From contig JBGTBA010000066.1 in the NCBI GenBank assembly GCA_041749595.1, positions 7,184-71,183 on the forward strand: a stretch of 64,000 nt of DNA, read 5' to 3'. A program made the position numbers and the translations under genes. Shown in pieces: positions 26,181 to 34,975 of this stretch (its first letter is position 1; the number at the start of each line of letters is the position of its first letter). The stretch is from Aurantibrevibacter sp041749595 (GTDB taxonomy: Bacteria > Bacteroidota > Bacteroidia > Flavobacteriales > Flavobacteriaceae). The notes under the pieces are model-generated. The model made no database searches, was not told the DNA's origin, and saw only the letters and a program-made list of their open reading frames with translations.

Positions 26181-26948
26181 TTAGCCCTTTTTGACCAAAG
26201 GGATAATTTCGCCCTTTGCCAAACGATAGGATTCAATTTCTTTCTTGGAAAGTTGCACGGTATAATCCACTTCGGTTACCATAAACCCAATTCCCCGTAG
26301 TTTATCAAAATAATCCCTGCCGTAAACCCGCACATGGTCATACTGTCCAAAAATGCGGGCCCGTTCTTTCCGGTCCGTGATGGAATTGTCCTCAAAAGTG
26401 GTTTTGCGATTCAAGTCTTGCGGAATCTGGAAGATTCCCCAACCGTTGGGTTTTAAGATACGGTAAAGCTCTTGCATGGCTTTGGTATCATCGGGGATAT
26501 GTTCCAGCACATGATTACATAAGATCACGTCAAAGCTGCTGTCCGCAAAAGGCAAATTGCAAATATCGGCCTTTACATCGGCCAATGGAGAATTTAGATC
26601 CGTCGTGGTGTATTCCAAGTTGGATAGCTTTTTAAAACGGACGTAGAATGCTTGTTCCGGGGCAAAATGCAATACGGCGAGCCTATCCCTAAAAAAGTTG
26701 GTTTCACGCTGTAAATAGAGCCATAAGAGCCTGTGGCGCTCCAAAGACAAGGTAGAAGGTGACAATACATTCTCACGGGGCTTTTCATAGCCATAGGGAA
26801 GAAAGCTCCGAAATTGTTTTCCATCAATAGGATCTGTAAACTTTGTTCCCTTGAACCATAAGGCCAACAGTGGCCTGGCTAGATAGCTCAGCCGAATCAG
26901 TACGGGTCTGGGGATGTGGTTAAGGATATATTTGAACAGTTTTTTCAT
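26181..26948 (-). CDS. Class I SAM-dependent methyltransferase, substrate unknown
   Basis: 255-residue protein with a Methyltransf_11-type core: LHFAPEQAFYVRFKKL, LADVKADICNLPFADSSFDVILCNHVLEHIPDD (about 120-155) and MQELYRILKPNGWGIFQIP. The N-terminal about 90 residues (IPRPVLIRLSYLARPLLALWFKGTKF...) are basic and hydrophobic and may associate with the membrane. Flavobacterial proteins of this kind are usually just called methyltransferases. It follows map by 51 bp and is likely cotranscribed. Confidence 0.85.
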   Translation of the reverse strand: MKKLFKYILNHIPRPVLIRLSYLARPLLALWFKGTKFTDPIDGKQFRSFLPYGYEKPRENVLSPSTLSLERHRLLWLYLQRETNFFRDRLAVLHFAPEQAFYVRFKKLSNLEYTTTDLNSPLADVKADICNLPFADSSFDVILCNHVLEHIPDDTKAMQELYRILKPNGWGIFQIPQDLNRKTTFEDNSITDRKERARIFGQYDHVRVYGRDYFDKLRGIGFMVTEVDYTVQLSKKEIESYRLAKGEIIPLVKKG

Positions 26949-26999
26949 TCTTTGGAACCCTTAGCTTTCATGTCACGGATTTGGAAAGGATTCAAATGT

Positions 27000-27818
27000 T
27001 TATCCCTGTAATTTTTTCTGACGGAATTCGTCCTCTTCGGTACTGCTTATACCCAAGGTATCATAAATATATTGAAAGGTGGACAGCAGTTCCGGTCTTC
27101 CGTTCACCAAGGCCACGTTGTGCTCAAAATGGGCACTGGGCTTCCCGTCTGCGGTAAGGATGGTCCAACCGTCCTTTAACTGTTTTATGCGGTGCGTGCC
27201 CATATTGATCATGGGTTCAATGGCGATCACCATGCCCTCCTGGAATTTTTTTCCACGTCCCCGTTTGCCGTAATTGGGCATTTCCGGGCCTTCGTGCAAT
27301 TTTTTGCCCAAACCGTGCCCCACAAGTTCACGTACCACTCCATACCCATTATTTTCGCAATGGGTTTGTATGGCATAGCCCACATCGCCCACCCGATTCC
27401 CCAGTTTAAACTCCCGAATACCGGCATATAGGGATTCCTTGGTAACCCGGAGCAATTTACGGGTCTCCGGAGCCACTTCGCCTACCTCAAAAGTATAGGC
27501 ATGGTCACCGTAATACCCATTTTTGAGGGCACCGCAATCTACCGAAATAATATCCCCGTCTTTTAAGGTATCTGCATTGGGAATGCCATGGACCACTTGG
27601 GCATTGGGACTCATGTTCAAGGTGTTCGGAAAGCCGTACATGCCCAAAAATCCTGGTTCCGCTTTTTGTTCGCGTATAAATTCCTCGGCCAATCTGTCCA
27701 AATAAAGGGCTTTTATCCCGGGCTTTATCTCAGCGGCCAACATTCCCAAAGTTCTGGAGACCACCAGGGCGCTTTCGCGCATCAGTTCTATCTCTTCGGC
27801 TGTTTTTAATACTATCAT
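27000..27818 (-). CDS. map: Methionine aminopeptidase type I
   Basis: Removes the N-terminal methionine of nascent proteins; dinuclear metallopeptidase. Metal ligands are seen in order: DGDIISVDCGALKNGYYGDHAYTF (two Asp, about 92-115), GHGLGKKLHEGPEMPNYG (His, about 168-185), MVIAIEPMI (Glu) and HFEHNVAL (Glu, near 235). Length of 272 is slightly long owing to a C-terminal tail. The -7 box TACCTTTG ends 6 bases before the ATG, so the mRNA is probably leaderless. Confidence 0.96.
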   Translation of the reverse strand: MIVLKTAEEIELMRESALVVSRTLGMLAAEIKPGIKALYLDRLAEEFIREQKAEPGFLGMYGFPNTLNMSPNAQVVHGIPNADTLKDGDIISVDCGALKNGYYGDHAYTFEVGEVAPETRKLLRVTKESLYAGIREFKLGNRVGDVGYAIQTHCENNGYGVVRELVGHGLGKKLHEGPEMPNYGKRGRGKKFQEGMVIAIEPMINMGTHRIKQLKDGWTILTADGKPSAHFEHNVALVNGRPELLSTFQYIYDTLGISSTEEDEFRQKKLQG

Positions 27819-27823
27819 GTGGG

Positions 27824-27831
27824 CAAAGGTA
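27824..27831 (-). promoter_or_regulatory. map promoter -7 box abutting the start codon
   Basis: TACCTTTG on the minus strand, exact TAnnTTTG match. The normal 5-7 nt spacing puts the transcript start on the map ATG. Confidence 0.55.
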
Positions 27832-27886
27832 CGGGAATCCTTTAAAAAGTAGTTATAATGCTATTCATAACGTATTTAGAGGCCTT

Positions 27887-29404
27887 TTAAACTAAAGAAC
27901 TTCGAGTCATGGCGTCGGGTTGGGGAACGCCCATTAGTTTTAGGATGGTTGGCGCGATATCGGCCAGGACACCGTCTTTAACACCTTTTATTTCCGGATC
28001 CACTACAATTAAAGGTACGGGATTGGTGGTATGCGCCGTATTGGGACTTCCGTCCGGGTTTATCATGGTTTCGCAATTGCCATGATCCGCTATGACCAAA
28101 GTGGTATACCCATTTTTTAGGGCGGCCGTAATTACCGATCGGGCACAGCTATCCACTGTTTCGCAGGCTTTTATAGCGGCATCCATATCGCCCGTATGGC
28201 CAACCATATCCGGGTTGGCAAAATTGAGGCATACAAAATCGACCTTTCCTTTTTCCAGTTCCGGTACAATGGCATCCCGGATCTCAAAGGCACTCATTTC
28301 CGGTTTCAGGTCATAGGTGGCCACTTTTGGCGACGGGCAAAGAATGCGTTCCTCGCCTTCAAACGGAATTTCCCTGCCGCCGTTAAAGAAAAACGTAACG
28401 TGGGGGTATTTTTCCGTTTCGGCGATCCGGATCTGCTTTTTTCCCGCATTGGCCAGCACTTCGCCCAAAGTCTCACTAATGTTATCCTTATCATAGACCA
28501 CATGGATGCCTTTAAAGGAATCGTCGTAATTGGTTAAAGTAACATAATAGAGCGGTAATTTGTGCATATTTTCTTCATGGAAGTCCTTTTGGTGCAACAC
28601 TTGGGTAAGTTCCCTGCCACGATCGGTCCTGAAATTGAAGAAGATCACTACATCGTTTTCTTTAATTTTGGCCAATGGGCTGCCCTGAGTATCTGTTAAA
28701 ACTATGGGTTTGATGAATTCGTCCGTAACCCCGGCATCGTAATTCTTTTGTATGGCTTCGGCAATATTTTGGGTTTTTTCGCCAATACCGTTTACCAGAA
28801 GGTCATAGGCCAATTTTACCCGTTCCCAACGTTTGTCCCTGTCCATGGCATAATAGCGGCCAATCACGGTGGCCAGCTTTGCTTTCTTGCCAGAAAGGAA
28901 TACGTTAAGATCTACTAAAAAACCTTTGCCACTTTTCGGATCCACGTCCCTACCGTCGGTAAAAGCGTGCACAAATACGTTATCCAGGCCATAGTTTTCG
29001 CTAGCTTCTATCAGCCCTTTTAGATGTGATACATGGCTATGTACCCCGCCATTACTGTAAAGCCCTAAAAAATGTACGGCTTTATGGTTTTCTTTGGCAT
29101 GCAAAAAGGCCGCTTTCAGCACTTTTTCGTCCTTGAGCGTATTTTCCTTTACCGCCAAGTTTATTTTGGCCAAATCCTGATATACGATGCGTCCCGCTCC
29201 CAAATTCATATGTCCTACCTCGCTATTGCCCATTTGCCCCTCGGGAAGTCCCACGTTCATCCCGTCGGTCAACAGGTTGGCGTTGGGGTAGTTTTTGTAA
29301 AGCGAATCTATAAAAGGGGTTTTTGCATTGTCCACTGCGGAGACTTTCGGATCGGGGGATTTTCCCCAACCATCCAAAATCATCAATACTACTTTTTTGT
29401 TCAT
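27887..29404 (-). CDS. gpmI: 2,3-bisphosphoglycerate-independent phosphoglycerate mutase
   Basis: Interconverts 3- and 2-phosphoglycerate in glycolysis; alkaline-phosphatase superfamily, two Mn2+. LMILDGWG at residues 6-13 and GQMGNSEVGHMNLGAGR (about 56-72) hold the metal Asp and the phosphorylated serine. HSHVSHLKGLIE, HAFTDGRDVDPKSG and the C-terminal ADHGNCETMI complete the set. Length of 505 is typical. It stands alone between a promoter at 29427 and the map gene. Confidence 0.97.
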   Translation of the reverse strand: MNKKVVLMILDGWGKSPDPKVSAVDNAKTPFIDSLYKNYPNANLLTDGMNVGLPEGQMGNSEVGHMNLGAGRIVYQDLAKINLAVKENTLKDEKVLKAAFLHAKENHKAVHFLGLYSNGGVHSHVSHLKGLIEASENYGLDNVFVHAFTDGRDVDPKSGKGFLVDLNVFLSGKKAKLATVIGRYYAMDRDKRWERVKLAYDLLVNGIGEKTQNIAEAIQKNYDAGVTDEFIKPIVLTDTQGSPLAKIKENDVVIFFNFRTDRGRELTQVLHQKDFHEENMHKLPLYYVTLTNYDDSFKGIHVVYDKDNISETLGEVLANAGKKQIRIAETEKYPHVTFFFNGGREIPFEGEERILCPSPKVATYDLKPEMSAFEIRDAIVPELEKGKVDFVCLNFANPDMVGHTGDMDAAIKACETVDSCARSVITAALKNGYTTLVIADHGNCETMINPDGSPNTAHTTNPVPLIVVDPEIKGVKDGVLADIAPTILKLMGVPQPDAMTRSSLV

Positions 29405-29426
29405 CTTGAAAATCTTATTTCCAATA

Positions 29427-29434
29427 CAAAAATA
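29427..29434 (-). promoter_or_regulatory. gpmI promoter -7 box
   Basis: TATTTTTG on the minus strand, exact TAnnTTTG match, leader about 16 nt. Confidence 0.55.
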
Positions 29435-29627
29435 GGTTGATTTGCCAAGTATAGCTAAAATTTGGGCAGTCTTTTTTATACAATCCCGGATAATGCCGCA
29501 CGAGCTTTAAATTTTTGCGGACCCGATTTCCAAAATGTTAAAAATGTGTTATTTAACAGCTATCCGTGAAACAAATTTTCCGAGAAACAGTCTCTTATTT
29601 TATCAACTTAAAATAAATACAGTCATC

Positions 29628-30023
29628 ATGAAAAGAACAATTTTAACCGTAGCCGCAGTTATACTGCTGGCGGTTACCGGCACTAAAGCCAAAAACAGTA
29701 TGGACAGTTATGGTTTTGCCCCGCCCGTGGCAACCAGTAAAAGTGGGGAAATCAATTCCTTTTGCAAGGCTATTTTAAAAGGGGATATTGAAACCGTAAA
29801 AAGTTTAATAGCCTTGGGGGAAAACGTCAATCAAAAATCCTTGGGGATGACCCCGGCAATTTTTGCCGCACGGTATAACAGGGCGGAAATATTACAATTG
29901 CTCATTGAAAATGGGGCCGACCTTAACATTAGGAGCGATAAGGGCTATACGGCAAAAAAACAGGCTGAAATTTCCAATGCAAAGGAAGCATTGGCGGTCA
30001 TAGAAAGCAGCTTAAAGGGATAG
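29628..30023 (+). CDS. Exported ankyrin-repeat protein
   Basis: 131 residues from this start, with a cleavable signal peptide (MKRTILTVAAVILLAVTG, cleavage near TKA). About three ankyrin units follow: INSFCKAILKGDIETVKSLIALGENVNQKS, then GMTPAIFAARYNRAEILQLLIENGADLNIRS, then DKGYTAKKQAEISNAKEALAVIES. The frame is open to 29535 but the extra 31 codons lack signal-peptide character, so the Met at 29628 is chosen. Probable periplasmic or surface protein-binding role; partner unknown. A terminator follows at 30043. Confidence 0.85.
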   Translation: MKRTILTVAAVILLAVTGTKAKNSMDSYGFAPPVATSKSGEINSFCKAILKGDIETVKSLIALGENVNQKSLGMTPAIFAARYNRAEILQLLIENGADLNIRSDKGYTAKKQAEISNAKEALAVIESSLKG

Positions 30024-30042
30024 GGTGGTTTGTGCATCGATC

Positions 30043-30082
30043 AAAAAAAAGGGCCATTGAAAATACCAATGTCCCTTTTTTT
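30043..30082 (+). terminator. Terminator after the ankyrin gene
   Basis: AAAAAAGGG-C-CATTG and CAATG-T-CCCTTTTTTT form a stem with one internal mismatch, with T and A runs on both sides, so it may work in both directions (also for the small gene at 30140). Confidence 0.75.
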
Positions 30083-30139
30083 AAATATTGGTTGGTTTAA
30101 GTTGATGCCCCCCACAATACAAGGGGCATTTAGTGATAA

Positions 30140-30307
30140 TTAGAAATTAAATCCCGTGAAGGCTCTGTAGAAAAACGCATACATGGCCATAAATAACATA
30201 AATACACAAAAAATGGAGTAAATTTTTAAAAAAACCACTACAAATTCCGGTTTACAGTTCTCGAACGCCTCTGCGTAGATGTTTTTAAAATGTGCCACTG
30301 TTCCCAT
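30140..30307 (-). CDS. Small membrane protein, 55 residues (DUF6747-like)
   Basis: Short frame with start MGTVAHFKNIYAEAF and end YRAFTGFNF. A soluble amphipathic head containing K-x-I-Y-x-E-A-F is followed by one membrane span rich in F, M and V (about 22-48). This layout matches the short flavobacterial family I know as DUF6747, assigned from memory. Function is unknown. It is flanked by the ankyrin terminator on one side and the M48 gene on the other and is probably monocistronic. Confidence 0.65.
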   Translation of the reverse strand: MGTVAHFKNIYAEAFENCKPEFVVVFLKIYSIFCVFMLFMAMYAFFYRAFTGFNF

Positions 30308-30433
30308 ATAGTTCTGTCTAAATTTATACTCGCCAAAAGCTATAAGGGGTTAAATCTTGATTGGATAAAGATTTGAAGGAATATCAAATGTAATAAAATA
30401 AAAGGGAATCACCCAATGTTTTCATTAAAAACA

Positions 30434-31201
30434 TTATTGTTGACCTCTGTACTTTTCTATGGACTCTTTTATTTTTCCTATTCTATTTTCCGGATCGGGG
30501 TGGGTGCTCTGAAATTCGGGGACACGGTTGGGGCCTGCGGACGCTTTTAGGATTTGCATTACCATTATCATCTCATTGGGGTCGTAACCAGATTGTATCA
30601 TGAACAGCACGCCCAGATCATCGCTTTCCAATTCATCGCCCCTTCCATTTTTCAATAAGGTATTTTGTCCGATGCTGCCCACAATATTCCCCGCATCGGC
30701 ACCCACGGACGCCCCCATGGTCACGGTTTGCCAAAAGCTGCCCTCTGCGATACGTTCGGCGGAATGCCTGCCGATGACATGGCCGATCTCATGGCCCAAA
30801 ACGCCTGCCAACTGGGCTTCATTTAATTTAGAAAACAGGGCATAGGTAATGAACACCTGACCGCCGGGAAGTGCAAAGGCATTTATGGTGCGCTCGTCGG
30901 CCAACAAATGAAAATCGTATTGGTAAGGGGTTTCTCTGGCAATACTGTTTTCCACAAGTTTATTACCAACCACATCTACATAAGATTGCAAGCGATCGTC
31001 CAGATACAGACCTCCATGTTGTTGGGCAATTTCCGGGGTGCTTTGCAGGCCAATGGCAATTTCCTGCTCCGGGGTCATGTTAATGTTCTGAACCCTATTG
31101 GTATATGGGTTTTTCTCACTGTTGCCACAACGCTGCACAAAGGCAAAGGCCACAATGGCCAAGCCAATAAAAATGCGGACTTTCCAACTACCTCTGTTCA
31201 T
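30434..31201 (-). CDS. M48-family metallopeptidase, probable lipoprotein
   Basis: 255-residue zinc peptidase. HEIGH-x-x-x-RHS at about residues 134-143 is the HExxH zinc site, and the third ligand Glu is in GDELESDDLGVLFM (about 193-206). Upstream parts LADERTINAFALPGGQVFITYALF are typical of BepA/LoiP-like proteins, which trim or quality-check outer-membrane proteins. The N-terminus has a hydrophobic segment ending in FVQRC, a possible lipobox. Last gene of the GNAT, M15, M48 group on the minus strand. Confidence 0.92.
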   Translation of the reverse strand: MNRGSWKVRIFIGLAIVAFAFVQRCGNSEKNPYTNRVQNINMTPEQEIAIGLQSTPEIAQQHGGLYLDDRLQSYVDVVGNKLVENSIARETPYQYDFHLLADERTINAFALPGGQVFITYALFSKLNEAQLAGVLGHEIGHVIGRHSAERIAEGSFWQTVTMGASVGADAGNIVGSIGQNTLLKNGRGDELESDDLGVLFMIQSGYDPNEMIMVMQILKASAGPNRVPEFQSTHPDPENRIGKIKESIEKYRGQQ

Positions 31202-31243
31202 GGCAAAAAAAGATTATATATGCAAACAAGATACAAAAAACGC

Positions 31244-31978
31244 CTATAAAAGATCTGGATTTATATCCAAAATATTATCGGTGATATACGTTCTTAAAAA
31301 CCCGGTGGTAAAATGCCCGCTCCCTAAAAAATCTTCTTTTTGCAACAACTGAAGGATATTTTTTTTCCTGAACTCGGTAAGCATGTTAATTGCTGTGGGC
31401 GCATAGCTGTAATGCCAGGGTTCGTATTTAAAGCCCCTTCTTTTGGGAGAATCGGTATATACCAGATAAAAATTGAATTTCCTTGAATTTTCGTCCAACC
31501 ACTTTTTAAAATTTTCGAACGGCCCACCTTTCCCGAATTTTTCCGGATCCAGAAAGTCGCCACTTATCCTTGGGTACCCATCGATGATATCGATATCCGT
31601 GCCCCAATGATGGCGGCTTGTGCCGGGAATGGTGGAGTATTCTATAATCTTGTCTATGGCCTTCATGGGGGGCATTCCATTTTCTTCGGTGTACTGTTGG
31701 TATTTTCGTTCCCAAATGGCTTCCTGCTGATAAAAGTCCCTGTAGCTACTGACTATTTTTATGTTGAACCCATCGCCATAGGCGGCTTTTTTCATTTCCA
31801 AAAAGGCATCTTGGGCAGATTCCCGCAGGTTGATATCCTTACCGAAAAGTGCAATTTTTTCCTTGCCCATCAATTCCGCTGTGGTGTATAGACCGCTCTG
31901 GGGAAGTACCAGACCGGGCATTAAGCTAAGTGCCAATCCGGAGGCACCACTCTTTTTTATAAAGGACCTTCGTTGCAT
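31244..31978 (-). CDS. M15-family D-alanyl-D-alanine carboxypeptidase (VanY type)
   Basis: Zinc carboxypeptidase acting on peptidoglycan stem peptides. The zinc and catalytic residues are in SRHHWGTDIDII (about 140-151) and EPWHYSY (about 194-200). The N-terminus MQRRSFIKKSGASGLALSL is a twin-arginine (Tat) signal, so the enzyme is exported folded. Length of 244 is normal. It follows the GNAT gene by 4 bp and precedes the M48 gene by 42 bp. Confidence 0.92.
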   Translation of the reverse strand: MQRRSFIKKSGASGLALSLMPGLVLPQSGLYTTAELMGKEKIALFGKDINLRESAQDAFLEMKKAAYGDGFNIKIVSSYRDFYQQEAIWERKYQQYTEENGMPPMKAIDKIIEYSTIPGTSRHHWGTDIDIIDGYPRISGDFLDPEKFGKGGPFENFKKWLDENSRKFNFYLVYTDSPKRRGFKYEPWHYSYAPTAINMLTEFRKKNILQLLQKEDFLGSGHFTTGFLRTYITDNILDINPDLL

Positions 31979-31982
31979 AGGA

Positions 31983-32444
31983 CTATATTATTTTTTTGTG
32001 CATCACATAATGCGGGCCAACCCCAACAACATCAAAAACGTTGCCAACTATAGTATACCCTGATTTTTTGTAAAAGGGAACCGCAATTTCACGGGCGTTC
32101 ATCCAAACAAAAGTTTTATTTTTTGTGCGTAACCGCTCTTCCCCAAAGGTAAGAAGTATTTTTCCAAATCCCATGCCCTGGTACGCATCCAGTACCGCCA
32201 TACCCCGAAGTTGCCCTGCATTTGTAAAATGGTGTTCCGGATGGTCATTTTCCAAAAAGGAGGCCACGCCTATGAGTTGGCCCATGTAAAAACAACCCAA
32301 ATGAAATGTGGTTTCTAGGTAATCCCCCGCAAAGGCACAGGATTCTAGCGGTTTCCCCGTGCGCAAAACAGGATGCCTTACGGCATAGGTTTCTTCCGCA
32401 CCTATGGTTTTTATCTCAAGTTTGTTTTTTAAGGGGGTATCCAT
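31983..32444 (-). CDS. GNAT-family N-acetyltransferase
   Basis: Acetyl-CoA-dependent acetyltransferase of unknown acceptor, about 153 residues. The acetyl-CoA loop is in LRGMAVLDAYQGMGFGKILL, with the Q-x-x-G-x-G/A pattern, and the C-terminus has NAREIAVPFYKKSGYTIVG, a standard GNAT ending. An in-frame GTG exists 9 bases upstream; the ATG at 32444 is preferred. It is first in a tight group with the M15 and M48 peptidases, but cotranscription alone does not reveal its substrate. Confidence 0.9.
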   Translation of the reverse strand: MDTPLKNKLEIKTIGAEETYAVRHPVLRTGKPLESCAFAGDYLETTFHLGCFYMGQLIGVASFLENDHPEHHFTNAGQLRGMAVLDAYQGMGFGKILLTFGEERLRTKNKTFVWMNAREIAVPFYKKSGYTIVGNVFDVVGVGPHYVMHKKII

Positions 32445-32477
32445 TAAAACCACTGCTTTTAATGGAACTAAAAGTAC

Positions 32478-32845
32478 TTAAAATTGAGGAATGCGGTATT
32501 TTTTTCTGATTTTTATAGTGTTGTGGTCTTGTTTTTTTTTGATGAATTGCAATAGAAATACCAATGAATAGTGGTGTCCGGTGAAGTGTCCCGATCTGGC
32601 GGGAGGTATTCTATGGTTGGATACGGGCACCCGCAACAAAGCTGGTCTCTCCGCAAAAATATTGATAATAGTTGTCTCGCCCCATTGCTCCACAACGCCC
32701 TCATCGGACACATTGCAGATATGCTTGAGCATGAGCAGTCCAACCATAAGGCGTATGGGCTTTGCGGGTCGTCCCTGGTTTTCGCTGTACAAAGGCAAAA
32801 AGGCATCTTCGAATACATGCCAATGAACAATCTACCATGGTAAAG
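32478..32845 (-). pseudogene. IS5-type transposase remnant, N-terminal part, frameshifted
   Basis: On the minus strand one frame reads HWHVFEDAFLPLYSENQG then RPAKPIRLMVGLLMLKHI and CNVSDEGVVEQWGE, the unmistakable start of IS5-like transposases. It is cut off by a stop before HWHVF and shifts frame after VVEQWGE; the expected YYQYFCG and HFRNR blocks survive only scrambled in neighbouring frames. About 75 of some 400 codons remain and no catalytic domain is present. It is an old dead insertion between the GNAT and ferredoxin genes. Confidence 0.85.
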
Positions 32846-33034
32846 ATTAGAAAGTGTGGTTTTATTTGATCGTGTATTTTGTAGCCTTCATTATATAACA
32901 TGATATAGAGATACACAATTGTAATGTTGTTGCTTTATGTTCGGTTTGCTCTGAGACCATAAATTTCGTGACAAAGCACCGTTCCCTATTAAAGGCAAAA
33001 ACCTAGTGCTGCAAAATTGTTTCTTAGTAAACCT
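32846..33034. other. Gap between IS remnant and ferredoxin gene
   Basis: AT-rich sequence with no coding character. It may include the outer end of the decayed insertion element, but I could not identify an inverted repeat. Confidence 0.4.
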
Positions 33035-33364
33035 CTAACTCTCCGGTGCCAAGACCACTTCCAAGCCGTTTAGCGATTCAGTAATATGGATCTGGCAACC
33101 CAAACGGCTATTGTCCTTTACATAAAACGCTTCGGAAAGCATGGCCTCTTCCTCATCCGACTTTTCGGGAAGTGAGTGGTTGGAAGTCACATAACATTGG
33201 CAGGACGCACACATGGCCATACCGCCGCACACGCCAATAGTGCCCTCAGGGGCTAACTCGTAGGAGCGTACCACTTCCATTAAATTCATGTTCATGTCCG
33301 TGGGGGCATCTATTTCATGCACTACACCGTCCCTATCGGTAATTTTCAGTCTTATGTCGGTCAT
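33035..33364 (-). CDS. 2Fe-2S ferredoxin
   Basis: 109-residue electron carrier of the plant/adrenodoxin type. Cluster cysteines are in GVCGGMAMCASCQCYV (C-x5-C-x2-C) and in SRLGCQIHI near the C-terminus. It lies 82 bp downstream of nfu-mrp on the same strand. Candidate partners are the Fe-S assembly machinery and oxygenases or desaturases needing a reductant, including the b5-less desaturase at 12 kb (inference). Confidence 0.94.
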   Translation of the reverse strand: MTDIRLKITDRDGVVHEIDAPTDMNMNLMEVVRSYELAPEGTIGVCGGMAMCASCQCYVTSNHSLPEKSDEEEAMLSEAFYVKDNSRLGCQIHITESLNGLEVVLAPES

Positions 33365-33446
33365 GGATTCTTGGCCCGGGAGGTCTTGTAAAAAATTGGT
33401 AAACTATTAATGAAGTGTCTTATGCTGGCGTGTTACGAATACGGTT

Positions 33447-33686
33447 TTAACTGATATTGATAACCTCTTCTATTTGGGGGGCATACTTTTTAATGGTCAT
33501 TTCCACCCCGCTTTTAAGGGTCATTTGGTTTACGCTGCAGCCCACGCAGGCACCTTCCAACTTCACCTTTACCGAAGTATCGTTATCTATGGAAATCAGT
33601 GAAATATCACCGCCATCGCTTTGCAAAAATGGGCGAATCTCATCTAAGGCCTTTTCAATGTTCAATCGAAGCTCTTCCGTTGTCAT
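33447..33686 (-). CDS. NifU-like Fe-S scaffold/carrier (Nfu domain)
   Basis: 79-residue stand-alone NifU C-terminal domain that carries Fe-S clusters to target proteins. The cluster-binding CVGC motif is at about residues 47-50 in KLEGACVGCSVNQMTLKSGV. It starts 2 bp after the mrp stop, so the two are translated as a unit, and their products act in the same delivery step. Confidence 0.94.
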   Translation of the reverse strand: MTTEELRLNIEKALDEIRPFLQSDGGDISLISIDNDTSVKVKLEGACVGCSVNQMTLKSGVEMTIKKYAPQIEEVINIS

Positions 33687-33688
33687 GC

Positions 33689-34828
33689 TTATTTCTTTTT
33701 AACTGCCGAACAACCGGCCATTGTGGTTATTTTAATGGCTTCCGTTGGGGGCAAATCCATGTTTCTGTTTACCACCTCTTGCACCACATTTCTTGTAAGT
33801 GCCTCAAAGGCGGCTTCTATTGGCGTTGCAGTTTGCATTGCTGCGGGCCTACCTACATCCCCGGCCTCACGAATACCCTGCACCAAAGGTATCTCTCCCA
33901 AAAACGGCACATTCATGTCTTTAGCCAAATGTTTGGCTCCTTCCTTCCCAAAGATATAGTATTTGTTATTGGGAAGTTCGGCAGGTGTAAAATACGCCAT
34001 ATTCTCCACAATTCCCAAAACGGGCACATTAATGGCCTCTTGCTGAAACATGGCCACGCCCCTGCGGGCATCGGCCAATGCCACCTCTTGGGGGGTGCTT
34101 ACCACTACCGCACCGGTAACGGGCAAGGATTGCATGATACTGAGGTGGATGTCGCCGGTACCGGGAGGCAAATCCAACAACAGAAAATCCAATTCTCCCC
34201 AATGCGCATCAAAAATCATCTGATTTAAGGCTTTGGAAGCCATAGGCCCGCGCCATATAACGGCCTGATTGGGTTGGGTAAAAAACCCTATCGATAATAT
34301 TTTTACCCCATGACTTTCTATTGGTTTCATTTTGGATACACCTCCAATAGTGGTTGCCAATGGTTTTTGATGCACCACATCGAACATCATTGGGATAGAT
34401 GGCCCGTAAATATCGGCATCCAACAAACCTACTTTAAAGCCCATTTTAGCTAAGGTTACGGCTAGGTTGGCCGTAAGCGTGGACTTGCCTACACCCCCCT
34501 TACCGGAAGCTATGGCAACAATGTTCTGAATGCCCGGAATGGCCTTGCCCTTTATCTCGTTGACCTTCGGTTTTGCAGGAGCATCTACTTTTAAATTTAC
34601 GGTGATCTTGGCCTTTTCATACACACGGGCATGTATGGTCTTCAGGATCTCTACTTCTGTTTTCTTCCGCGCCTGCAGGCTTGGATTATTGATGGTGATA
34701 TCTACCACCACCTCATCCCCAAAAACCATTACATTGGTAACCGCACCGCTTTCGACCATATTTTTTCCTTCACCGGGAACGGTTATTTCGGCTAATGCTT
34801 TTAGGATATCTTTTTTGTCTATTTTCAT
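33689..34828 (-). CDS. mrp: Mrp/NBP35-family Fe-S cluster carrier ATPase
   Basis: P-loop ATPase (ApbC/Mrp) that binds and transfers Fe-S clusters. An N-terminal MIP18/DUF59 domain (about 1-85) precedes the ATPase with the deviant Walker A GKGGVGKST (about 109-117), DADIYGPSIPMMF and DLPPGTGD. A typical CxxC cluster pair is not obvious near the C-terminus. Length of 379 is normal. A TATCTTTG box lies at 34876-34883. Operon with nfu, and probably the ferredoxin. Confidence 0.95.
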   Translation of the reverse strand: MKIDKKDILKALAEITVPGEGKNMVESGAVTNVMVFGDEVVVDITINNPSLQARKKTEVEILKTIHARVYEKAKITVNLKVDAPAKPKVNEIKGKAIPGIQNIVAIASGKGGVGKSTLTANLAVTLAKMGFKVGLLDADIYGPSIPMMFDVVHQKPLATTIGGVSKMKPIESHGVKILSIGFFTQPNQAVIWRGPMASKALNQMIFDAHWGELDFLLLDLPPGTGDIHLSIMQSLPVTGAVVVSTPQEVALADARRGVAMFQQEAINVPVLGIVENMAYFTPAELPNNKYYIFGKEGAKHLAKDMNVPFLGEIPLVQGIREAGDVGRPAAMQTATPIEAAFEALTRNVVQEVVNRNMDLPPTEAIKITTMAGCSAVKKK

Positions 34829-34875
34829 CCGCTTATGGACTGGTTTTCAGATTTATTAAAACTAATTCTAAATTA

Positions 34876-34883
34876 CAAAGATA
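34876..34883 (-). promoter_or_regulatory. mrp-nfu promoter -7 box
   Basis: TATCTTTG on the minus strand, exact TAnnTTTG match, leader about 40 nt. Confidence 0.5.
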
Positions 34884-34975
34884 CGGTATCCAAGTGAGAT
34901 TCGGAAGCTTCGAAATTGAAAAGGAACCTATGCCAATTAATGCGGTTCTACTTGTGAAAAACAAGTTTATTTCTT

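Noticed and set aside
27848..27872. Possible terminator on the minus strand between gpmI and map
   Set aside because: Only a weak 5-bp stem with mismatches; not convincing.
29535..29627. Upstream start of the ankyrin gene
   Set aside because: The extension lacks signal-peptide character, while the Met at 29628 begins a clear one.
33599..34228. 209-codon plus-strand ORF opposite mrp
   Set aside because: Antisense to a conserved ATPase; high His/Cys content and no known domain.
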